A DNA stretch of 64,000 nucleotides from positions 186,001 through 250,000 of the forward strand of contig NZ_JAAGKO020000006.1 of NCBI RefSeq assembly GCF_027947535.2, given 5' to 3'. Numbering within the stretch: the stretch's first letter is position 1; every line of letters begins with the position of its first letter. Of this stretch, positions 34,911 through 61,045 are shown piece by piece. Source of the DNA: Streptantibioticus silvisoli (GTDB lineage Bacteria; Actinomycetota; Actinomycetes; Streptomycetales; Streptomycetaceae). Made by a program: the position numbers and the translations under genes. The notes under the pieces were generated by a model. It was not told where the DNA came from, searched no databases, and saw only the letters and a list, made by a program, of their open reading frames with translations.

Positions 34911-35314
34911 ATCACCCCCAGGTAGAGCGTCTTGCCGGCCGCCGCCACGTGTTCGGCGAACTTCGCCGGCGCCCGGGTCGGGACCTGCTCGATGTGCGCG
35001 ACGGCCCCGCGGTCGTCACTGCAGAACCGGCAGGCGAACCAGTGCAGCCGGCCGGGGAAGGCCGCCAGCATGTCCTGCACGACCGCCGCCATCGACGGGT
35101 ACGCAGTGGACCACGCCGCCAGGTTGCGCGGCTTGCTGTCGCCGAGGCCCTGTTGCGTGAGCATGGTGGCGTACCCGCACGCCCAGACCTGTACGGTCGC
35201 CCCGCTCTCCAGCAGCGCCTGGGACAGCCGGAGCACACTGGTGATCAGGTCGCTCTCGTGCGGCGCGCCCATCACCGTCAGCAGCACGTCGGTCTGCGGA
35301 ACCCGTGTCGGCAT
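34907..35314 (-). CDS. DsrE-family protein (TusD/DsrE-like), second of three
   Basis: A protein of 135 residues. It starts with a strand and dinucleotide-like loop (DVLLTVMGAPHESDLITSVL), then LSQALLESGATVQVWACGYA and LHWFACRFCSDDRGAVAHIE. The CxxC-like ACRFC pair and the Cys in VWACGY are possible persulfide carriers, as in DsrE/TusD. The last residues LYLGVM form the final strand. ATG 35314 lies one base after the upstream stop. It is bracketed by two other DsrE-like genes. Confidence 0.65.
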   Translation of the reverse strand: MPTRVPQTDVLLTVMGAPHESDLITSVLRLSQALLESGATVQVWACGYATMLTQQGLGDSKPRNLAAWSTAYPSMAAVVQDMLAAFPGRLHWFACRFCSDDRGAVAHIEQVPTRAPAKFAEHVAAAGKTLYLGVM

Positions 35315-35315
35315 G

Positions 35316-35681
35316 TCAGTGCCACACCACCCTCACGTCCGGCTCCAGCAGACGCGCGGAGACCTCGGCCATGTCCACGATCCGTGCCGTCGGCAGCAGT
35401 TGAGCGGCGCACAGCCCGCGCTGGGTGAGCGAGAAGTCGTCCACCAGGACCTCCGCCCCGGCCGCCGCGGCCTCCCGGGCACTCCACGGTGCCGCGCCCA
35501 CCGCGGCGCCGACGCCCTCCTGGATCAGCAGCAGCTGCACCCGGTGCCCGAGCCGGGCCAGGTCGCGGGCGTCGCGCAGGAATCCGGCGTCGGCGCCCCC
35601 GGCCCCGGGTCCCTGGCTCTCTATCAGCAGATGGGGAGTTGCGCCGGGTGGCCGGACGCCCTGTCCCGCTTCCTCGTTCAC
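35316..35681 (-). CDS. DsrE-family protein (TusB/DsrH-like end), first of three
   Basis: A protein of 121 residues: HLLIESQGPGAGGADAGFLR, ARDLARLGHRVQLLLIQEGV, VLVDDFSLTQRGLCAAQLLP and final VRVVWH. This order (amphipathic helix, LLLIQEGV strand, RGL-C turn, terminal VVWH) is characteristic of small DsrE/TusB proteins. GTG 35681 is chosen because GGAGGG lies 10 bases upstream; ATG 35699 is the alternative. With the two following genes it gives three DsrE-like subunits, like TusBCD/DsrEFH, which form a sulfur-relay hexamer in other bacteria. The link to sulfur here is inference. Confidence 0.65.
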   Translation of the reverse strand: MNEEAGQGVRPPGATPHLLIESQGPGAGGADAGFLRDARDLARLGHRVQLLLIQEGVGAAVGAAPWSAREAAAAGAEVLVDDFSLTQRGLCAAQLLPTARIVDMAEVSARLLEPDVRVVWH

Positions 35682-35812
35682 AGACCCGCTGCCCTCCATC
35701 ACTCATCGGTCGGTGTGCGGCACGACCCGGCCGCCAGGGGTCAGCATCGCGGCGGCCGGCGGCGCGGCCCAGGGGCGTTGCATGGTCCTGCCAGAACCGG
35801 CCGGGTGAGCCC

Positions 35813-37041
35813 TCAGCGGGCGGGTACCGCGACGACCGGCAGCTTCGAGGCGCCGATCATGTCGCTGGTGTCCAGGAAGGTGACCGGCCGGTCGCGGTCG
35901 ACCGTCAGCCGGGCGTACCGGTCGAGCAGCAGGTCGAACACGATCCGCGCCTCCAGCCGCGCCAGCGGGGCGCCGATGCAGAAGTGGATGCCCTGGCCGA
36001 AGCCGATGTGCCGGTTCGGCGTGCGGTCGATGTCGAAGTGCTCGGGGTCGGGGAAGTACGTCTCGTCCCGGTTGGCCGCCGAGATCCAGACCTTCATGAA
36101 CGACCCGGCCGGGATGAACTGGCCGCCCAGCTCCGTGTCCTCGCCGGTCATCCGGATGAAGCTGCTGAACGACGGGCGCACCCGCATGATCTCCTCGACG
36201 GCCTGCGTCACCAGCGTGCGGTCGGCCCGCAGCCGGGCCCACTCCTCGGGGCGGCGGTCGAAGCTCAGCACGATGTTGCCGATCAGCGCCGCCGTGGTGG
36301 TGATGCCGGCGATCAGCATCAGGCCGACGAAGCCCACGATCTCGTCGTCGGCCAGCCGGCGTCCCTCCACCTCGGCGGCGATCAGCAGGCTGATGACGTC
36401 GTCCTGCGGATCGGCCCGCCGCTTGCGGATCTGGCCGAAGATGTAGGTGTTCATCGAACGCATGTTCTTCGCCGCGTTGTTCAGGCCCTCCACGCTGGCG
36501 CCACCGGTGTGCAGCAGTTCGGCCCACTGGGCGAACAACTTCAGGTCCGACTGCTCGGCGCCGAGGATGGCCGCGATCACCGTGGCCGGGAGCGGGAAGG
36601 CGATCGCCTCGGCGAAGTCGAACCGCTCCTGGCCGGCGACGGCGTCGACCAGTTCGGCGGCGACCCGGGTCACCCGCTCCTCCATGCCCGCGATGTACCG
36701 GGCGCTGAAGACCTTGTTGACCAGCTGGCGGAACTGCCGGTGCCGCGGCTCGTCCATGGCCGCGATGTTGCCCTTGAAGAACACGTCGTAGTCCGGGTGC
36801 GGCGGCGTGATCGAGGACAGGTCGCTGACGAACACGTTCGGGTTCGACAGCACGTGCACGATCTCCTCGCGCCCGAACACCGACCAGCTGCCGTTCGACG
36901 GGTCGAAGCTGACCGGCTCGTTGTCCCGCATGTGCCGCAGCCACTCGAAGAACTCCGCCTGGGGCTCGGAGTCCGCCGGATCAGCGGCCGAGTGCCCCAC
37001 CGGGCACCGCGCGAGGCCCTCGTCCACTGTCCCGTTCCCGT

Positions 37042-37045
<4 letters not shown>
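35813..37045 (-). CDS. Cytochrome P450
   Basis: A protein of 410 residues with the CYP fold: the ExxR helix EEIMRVRP, the PxxF-type segment [18 protein letters not shown] and the heme loop [18 protein letters not shown] with the ligand Cys. The I-helix reads [16 protein letters not shown], where the usual acid of AGxxT (E or D) is Thr. That acid normally guides protons to oxygen, so the enzyme may have an altered reaction. It is the only P450 in the window; NRPS-D starts 4 bases downstream with ATGA overlap (37045-37042). It may hydroxylate or couple residues of the peptide. Confidence 0.93.
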
Positions 37046-41046
<4,001 letters not shown>

Positions 41047-41072
41047 GGTCGTCTCCTCGGTTGTCTCCGGGA

Positions 41073-48218
<7,146 letters not shown>

Positions 48219-48220
48219 GG

Positions 48221-56091
<7,871 letters not shown>

Positions 56092-56095
<4 letters not shown>

Positions 56096-56170
56096 GCGGG
56101 GTTCCTCCACTCGGATTCCAACACGTCGATTTCGGCCTGTGACAGCGACACCAGCGGAAGGCCCCCGAGG
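56092..56170 (-). pseudogene. 3' end of a lost or rearranged NRPS gene (E-domain tail)
   Basis: Reading minus, the last codons before TGA (56094-56092) encode [20 protein letters not shown] then RNPA. NRPS-A ends [18 protein letters not shown] at 61046, so this is the end of a gene of the same kind. The TGA overlaps the ATG of NRPS-B (ATGA), a coupling expected of a genuine upstream NRPS gene. Further upstream a second frame reads [19 protein letters not shown], like the next-most C-terminal part of NRPS-A with a deletion and frameshift, so the remnant may reach about 56225. The rest of the gene is absent here; the intervening DNA to 61 kb is unrelated. Confidence 0.7.
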
Positions 56171-56706
56171 GCGACAGATCTGACGGCCCCGTCCGGACGT
56201 CGCCGTCCGGAGTGTCACGCAAGAAGGTGGGCAGGCCGTCAGCCGTTCCCCAGCCGCAGCCCCGCGTGCCCAGTGTCGCCGCCCGGGGCGGTGAACCGGG
56301 GCGGGCCGTCATAGTCCTGCCAAGATCGCCCGACTTCCTCGACGTCCTGACCTCGGAATGCCACGACGTGAGGACGCGACCGCCCGACGCCGACGTACGC
56401 GACCGGCCCGTACGCGAGGAACGGCACCCCGAACGGAGCGTGTTCCTCCGCCCGTCGGTCATCCGGCGCATCAGCGCGCGCGGCCACCGACGAACCCGGC
56501 CGCTTTCACCGCCCCGGGGCCGATCCCGGCCCGTCGTCCCCTCACCGGTGCGGTGTGCGGATTTCCCCGCGGAACGGCATGCCTTCGGTCGCGACGGGCA
56601 GGAGTCCGGTCCACGTTAAGTGCCGTCCCACCGCATCCGGGCGGGCGTGGCAGGAACCTGTCCCGAGGGTCGACAGCGCAGGTCCACACCCCTGTAAACA
56701 AAGGGA
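56171..56706. other. Region between the NRPS relic and the glycosyltransferase gene
   Basis: About 530 bases. No intact gene; bases up to about 56225 may still be NRPS remnant. The last 100 bases should hold the promoter of the glycosyltransferase gene. No obvious repeat. Confidence 0.4.
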
Positions 56707-57915
56707 ATGACCACCCCCGCCGGCCACATCGCCTTCTTCTGCATACCGTCGTCCGGACACTTCAACCCGACCGTGCCCATGGTGTCCGAACTGGTCCGAC
56801 GCGGACACCGGGTCAGTTACGCCACGACCGCCGACTTCGCCCCCGAGGTGGCCGCGGCCGGTGCCGAACCCGTCGTGTGCACTTCCGTCCTGCCGTCCAC
56901 CCAACGCGGAGTGCCGTGGCCCATCGGGGACACGGTGGCCATGTCCGACCTCTATCTCCAGGAGGCGATCGTCTCGCTGCCGGAGCAGGCGGCCGCTTTC
57001 GAAGCCGACCGTCCCGACCTGATCGTCTACGACTGCCTGTCCTTCACCGCGCAGGTCCTGGCCCGGCGCTGGGGAATCCCCTCGGTGCGCACCCTGCCGA
57101 CCCATGAGTTCGGGCCGGACATCTGGGACGAGATGGAAGTACTGGACCTCATGCTCGAGGAGGAACCGGGGTGGCACGTCTACCGCCGGGCGTTCCGGGA
57201 GTTCCTGGACGCCGCCGGAATCGAACTCGGCATTGACGAGTTCATCTACCGCGGCCACGCCGACCGTTATCTGGTGACCATTCCGCGGGAGTTCCAGAAG
57301 GACGCCGACCGGATCGAGGACCGCTTCACCTTCGTCGGGCACTGCATCGACGAGCGGCGCGCCGGCGAGCAGTGGGAGCGCCCCGCCGACGGCCGGCCGC
57401 TGCTGCTGGTCAGCATGGGCTCGGCGCTGAGGGTCGACCCGGACTTCTACCGGTTGTGCGTGGAGGCGTTCGGCGGCTCGCGGTGGCAGGTGGTGCTCGT
57501 CGTGGGCGGCAAGGCCGACCCGGACGCCTTCGGCGACGTGCCGCCCAACTTCGAACTCCACGCCTTCGTACCGCAGTTGAGTGTACTGTCGCAAGCATCG
57601 GCCTTCGTCACGCACGGCGGGATGGGAGGCACGCTGGAGGGGCTGTACCACGGCGTCCCCATGGTCGTCCTGCCCCAGGTGTTCGACGCGTTCGGCAACG
57701 CCGCGCTGCTCGAGCGGCTGGGCGTCGCCGTGAGTTTCACCGTCGACGACCTCACGGCGCATCAGCTGCGCGACGCCGTCGAGTCGCTGGTTGCGGATCA
57801 GGCGGTGGCCGGGCGGCTGGCCGAACTGCGGACCGCGATGCGCGCGGGCGGCGGCCCGGCCGCCGCCGCCGACGTCATTGAGGAATGCCTCCGCAACGTG
57901 GTTGCCGCACAGTAG
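56707..57915 (+). CDS. Macrolide-type UDP-glycosyltransferase (MGT, GT1 family)
   Basis: A protein of 402 residues with GT-B fold. N-terminal acceptor side starts GHIAFFCIPSSGHFNPTVPM; the C-terminal donor signature is ASAFVTHGGMGGTLEGLYHG then VPMVVLPQVFDAFGNA. This matches OleD/OleI and Mgt, which attach glucose to macrolides and other phenols or alcohols. In an NRPS cluster it could glycosylate the product or inactivate it inside the cell for self-protection. It lies on the opposite strand to the NRPS genes. ATG 56707 has a poor ribosome site (AGGGA at two bases). Confidence 0.88.
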   Translation: MTTPAGHIAFFCIPSSGHFNPTVPMVSELVRRGHRVSYATTADFAPEVAAAGAEPVVCTSVLPSTQRGVPWPIGDTVAMSDLYLQEAIVSLPEQAAAFEADRPDLIVYDCLSFTAQVLARRWGIPSVRTLPTHEFGPDIWDEMEVLDLMLEEEPGWHVYRRAFREFLDAAGIELGIDEFIYRGHADRYLVTIPREFQKDADRIEDRFTFVGHCIDERRAGEQWERPADGRPLLLVSMGSALRVDPDFYRLCVEAFGGSRWQVVLVVGGKADPDAFGDVPPNFELHAFVPQLSVLSQASAFVTHGGMGGTLEGLYHGVPMVVLPQVFDAFGNAALLERLGVAVSFTVDDLTAHQLRDAVESLVADQAVAGRLAELRTAMRAGGGPAAAADVIEECLRNVVAAQ

Positions 57916-58088
57916 TTCTTTGGTCCGACGCGGATCATCCAGGAGTAGGACGTGGATTCCACGGGGGATCTGGGAGCCTGGCTGCGGTGACTTCATCGTC
58001 CACGGTGTCCACGGCATTCAGGTCGACCGTGTCGAACCACGCCGGACGCATTCAGAAAATTTCCCGTCCACAAGGAGAAGTCTGTCCC

Positions 58089-58700
58089 ATGAGTTTGCCC
58101 TGGAGCACGAAAAGCAGCCCCGAACGCATTGCTCCGCCGGCCTCCAAATCCCTCCGCAAAGCGGGCATCGTTGCTTTCGTGTGGGTCGTGGTGTTCGACC
58201 TTGCCCATGTCTACTGGGCGTGCGGCGGGAAACTCGGTTTCGGCAATGAGCCCGAGTCCGCGATCGAGCCGCCGGTGAACAGCCTGGGGAGCTGGATCTT
58301 CGTGGTCATCACGGGCGGGATGTTCCTCATCGGCACGATCGTCCCCCTGGCGCTCTACCAGGACTGGGGCCGCCGGGTCCCCGCCTGGATGCTCTCCTGG
58401 TGCTGCTGGATCGCGGCCGTGATCCTCCTGCTGCGCGGCGTCTCCGCGTGGATCGACACCGCACTGCGCGGCACCGGCCTGGTGCGCAACGGCCTGACCG
58501 GACTGACCTACAAGCAGGAGACCGGTCTCGCCCACCCCTCGCTCTACACCCTGTGTTCCACCAGCGCGATCGACTCGTACTTCGCCATCGGCGGGGCCAT
58601 CTTCCTCGTGGTCGCCATCACCCACCGCCGGTCCCGGCGCGGCGCGGCAGTGGAGTCCGCGGCGGCGGTGCGCGGCACCGTCGCGCACGACGCGGCCTAG
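58089..58700 (+). CDS. DUF3995-like four-helix membrane protein
   Basis: A protein of 203 residues with four membrane helices: AGIVAFVWVVVFDLAHVYWA, SWIFVVITGGMFLIGTIVPL, WMLSWCCWIAAVILLLRGVS and a C-terminal YFAIGGAIFLVVAITHR. The ordering and the conserved HVYWA motif resemble DUF3995. The function is unknown. ATG 58089 follows AAGGAG. It is 173 bases after the glycosyltransferase on the same strand. Its TAG stop (58698-58700) lies at the edge of the IS element; the same TAG would be restored if the IS were removed. Confidence 0.75.
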   Translation: MSLPWSTKSSPERIAPPASKSLRKAGIVAFVWVVVFDLAHVYWACGGKLGFGNEPESAIEPPVNSLGSWIFVVITGGMFLIGTIVPLALYQDWGRRVPAWMLSWCCWIAAVILLLRGVSAWIDTALRGTGLVRNGLTGLTYKQETGLAHPSLYTLCSTSAIDSYFAIGGAIFLVVAITHRRSRRGAAVESAAAVRGTVAHDAA

Positions 58701-58718
58701 AGCCCGTCTGACAAATGA

Positions 58719-59262
58719 TCATCTGCCTGGCTCGCGGAGCCAGAGGATGAGGGAGGCCAGGACGACTCCGGCGCGGTATCGGTCGGCGAGTTTGTCGAAG
58801 CGCGTGGCGACCGCACGGAACTGCTTCAGGCGGGCGAAGCATCGCTCGACCACGTTGCGGTCGCGGTAGATCTCCTTGTCGAAAGCAGGAGGTCGGCCGC
58901 CGAGGCGCCCACGGCGTCGGCGGTTGGCCTCCTGGTCGCGGCGTTCGGGGATCGTGGCAGCGATGCCCCGGCGCCGCAGCAGGTGGCGGATCGCCCGGCT
59001 CGAGTACGCCTTGTCGCCGAGCACCCGCTCCGGCGTCGTGCGCGGGCGACCCGCAGCGGCGCGCGGGACGCGGATCCCGTCGAGGACCTCCCCGAACACG
59101 GTGGCGTCGTTGACGTTGCCGGGGGTGAGCACGATCGACAGCGGCAGGCCCCGACCGTCCACGGCCAGATGGATCTTGGTAGTCAGTCCTCCCCGGGACC
59201 GGCCGAGGGCCTGGCACGCCTGCGAGCGGCCCGGATCTTCCAGTTCGTCCCCGTCCGCGGCC
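58719..59262 (-). CDS. IS5-type transposase, C-terminal part (OrfB)
   Basis: Encodes DGRGLPLSIVLTPGNVNDAT (second catalytic Asp region), LGDKAYSSRAIRHLLRRRGI and NVVERCFARLKQFRAVATRF (the C-terminal Glu region, E-R-x-F-x-R-[LF]-K). It lacks its own good start. A run TAAAAGGGGG on the minus strand (59271-59261) lies at the end of OrfA and allows a -1 shift from OrfA into this frame, giving one long transposase. Confidence 0.8.
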
Positions 59263-59608
59263 CCCTTTTACGGGCGCCGGCCGCGTGCTGGTGGGCCCGG
59301 ATGACCGTGGAGTCGACGGCGATCGTCCACTCCACCCGGCCCACGGCGTCGTCGCGGACCTGAACGTGCTCCAGCAAGCTCGCCCACGTGCCGTCCGCCT
59401 CCCAGCGAGCGAACCGCTCGTAGACGGTCTGCCACGGACCGTACCGCTCAGGGAGATCGCGCCACGGAGCCCCGGTCCGCAACCGCCACAGCACCCCGTT
59501 GACCACCTGACGGTGATCACGCCACGGACGACCACGCCCGTCCACCCTGGGCAGCAGGGGCTCTATCCGCTCCCACGCCGCGTCCGTCAACTCACCCCGA
59601 CCAGCCAC
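59183..59608 (-). CDS. IS5-type transposase, N-terminal part (OrfA)
   Basis: A product of 141 residues: helix-turn-helix and DDE start LTDAAWERIEPLLPRVDGRG, VNGVLWRLRTGAPWRDLPER, YERFARWEADGTWASLLEHV and IAVDSTVIRAHQHAAGARK, the last holding the first catalytic Asp. Without the shift it ends in a short basic tail. GTG 59608 is the probable start, just inside the inverted repeat. Confidence 0.8.
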   Translation of the reverse strand: MAGRGELTDAAWERIEPLLPRVDGRGRPWRDHRQVVNGVLWRLRTGAPWRDLPERYGPWQTVYERFARWEADGTWASLLEHVQVRDDAVGRVEWTIAVDSTVIRAHQHAAGARKRGPRTGTNWKIRAARRRARPSAGPGED

Positions 59609-59728
59609 AAGATCAATTATCAGACAAGCTCTAGTACCGCAACGGCGTTCGCGGTTGCCGTACTGGGGCCTGCCCCGGGTGCCGCCCGCCGTGACCCACC
59701 CGGCACGTCCTGGGAGCAGCACGCGACG

Positions 59729-59766
59729 AGGCCGGGTGGACGCCGAAATCCGGGTCCACCCGGCCT
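59729..59766 (-). terminator. 13-bp hairpin beyond the hydrolase gene
   Basis: Arms 59729-59741 and 59754-59766 pair perfectly around a 12-base loop. It lies 55 bases past the stop of the minus-strand hydrolase gene, and could also have terminated the DUF3995 gene before the IS inserted. Confidence 0.65.
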
Positions 59767-59820
59767 TCCGCTGTCGGGGGTGGGCGGTGCGCGGCCCCGG
59801 GTGGGCGGGCCGGCCGGCCG

Positions 59821-60852
59821 TCACATCGGGTGCGGTCCGGTCCGCAACGTCTTCCCCAGCCAGTCGGCGATTCCCGCATTGACGTCGCCGGGCTTCTCCA
59901 GGGCCACCCAGTGGCCCGCGTCGATCACGACCTCGGTGAGGTCGTCGCACGCCTCCCGCATCGGTTCGGCGAGCCGGGAGGTGACCGTTTCGCAGGCGGG
60001 GTCCCAGGAAGCGTGCACGAAGAGCACGGGAGGACGGACACGGCTGTCCCCGGGGCCGGGCCGGCCGGCGCGCAGTTCCTCGCCCGCGTTCGCGTACCAC
60101 CGGTGCGGCCCGAGGAAGCCGGTCTTCCCGTACGCCCGGACGAGCGTGTCCAGCAGCTCCTCGGACAGCACGGTCTCGTCGCGGTCCATTTTCGGCGCCC
60201 GCCGGGACGGTCCGAACCAGCCGCCCTGCGCGCGCACGATCGAGGTGAACGACGGCGTGCCGAGCGTCATGGGATCACCGCCGCGGAAGACGACCGCGAA
60301 CGTCGCTTCGAGGTCGGCCGCGAACTCCTCGGCGACGAGCTCCGGTTCGTCGATGGCCAGCTGCATGTACTCCCACTGGCCGAGCGGGAACACCTCGACC
60401 GGGTACAGGCTCCGGTCCACCAGCGGCGTCAGGTGCTCCAGGGTGAGCCCGCCCGGGATATAAGGCACGGTCAGGCTGACGACGGCCCGGCAGCGCTCGG
60501 CGTGCCGCACGGCCATGGACCAGACCACCTCGCTGCCCCAGTCGTGGCCGACCCACACGGCCGCCCGCCCGCCGAGGGCGTCGTGGAGTTCGACCATGTC
60601 GTCGACGACTTCGGCGACGGCGTAGGCGGCCGCGCCCGTCGGGACCGAGGACCCGCCGTAGCCGCGCATGTCCGGCGCGACGCAGTGCCAGCCCCGTTCG
60701 GCGAAGTGGTCCAGCTGCGGCCGCCACATGGCGCCGAGCCCGGGGAACCCGTGCACGAAGAACATCAGCGGGCCGTCCGGCGGCCCCGCGCTGAGGTAGG
60801 ACGTCCGGTGCCGGGGACTGTCCAGTACGTGGGTGGTGATCTCTACGCCCAT
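59821..60852 (-). CDS. Epoxide-hydrolase-like alpha/beta-hydrolase
   Basis: A protein of 343 residues. The oxyanion motif is FFVHGFPGLG; the nucleophile elbow is VWVGHDWGSEV with Asp, the form found in epoxide hydrolases and haloalkane dehalogenases; the acid is near VHASWDPACE; the catalytic His is DAGHWVALEKP. The cap holds the Tyr/Trp pairs usual for epoxide hydrolases (GQWEYMQL, GWFGPSRR). It may open an epoxide in the peptide or its acyl part, or act in detoxification. ATG 60852 follows GAGGAG. It lies 193 bases downstream of NRPS-A, same strand. Confidence 0.85.
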   Translation of the reverse strand: MGVEITTHVLDSPRHRTSYLSAGPPDGPLMFFVHGFPGLGAMWRPQLDHFAERGWHCVAPDMRGYGGSSVPTGAAAYAVAEVVDDMVELHDALGGRAAVWVGHDWGSEVVWSMAVRHAERCRAVVSLTVPYIPGGLTLEHLTPLVDRSLYPVEVFPLGQWEYMQLAIDEPELVAEEFAADLEATFAVVFRGGDPMTLGTPSFTSIVRAQGGWFGPSRRAPKMDRDETVLSEELLDTLVRAYGKTGFLGPHRWYANAGEELRAGRPGPGDSRVRPPVLFVHASWDPACETVTSRLAEPMREACDDLTEVVIDAGHWVALEKPGDVNAGIADWLGKTLRTGPHPM

Positions 60853-61045
60853 GGCGTTCTCCTCCTGGGGTGTTCGCGGTCCCCCGCGCCGCTGTCGTGG
60901 TGCCGCACGTCGGCCCCGGTTCCGCCTGCGGTGCGGGGCCGGGCCGGGCCGGGGAGGCACCGGCCCTCCTCGTCCAGCCGACCGCGCGACGAGCTGCCCT
61001 GGCGCGGCGGGGACGGGCGCGGGACGTCAGGAGGTCCCGCCGTGA

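Larger units (their letters stand above)
58701..59630 (-). mobile_element. IS5-family insertion sequence (IS427/IS1031-like group)
   Basis: About 930 bases flanked by CTAG direct repeats (58697-58700 and 59631-59634). Terminal inverted repeats of about 20 bp (left AGCCCGTCTGACAAATGATC, right inward AGCTTGTCTGATAATTGATC) differ at about four positions. It carries two overlapping frames on the minus strand encoding a DDE transposase with a probable -1 frameshift. It landed in the stop codon region of the DUF3995 gene. Confidence 0.9.

Noticed and set aside
58501..59700. IS element inactivating the DUF3995 gene
   Set aside because: The insertion is at the stop codon and keeps the TAG, so the gene remains complete.
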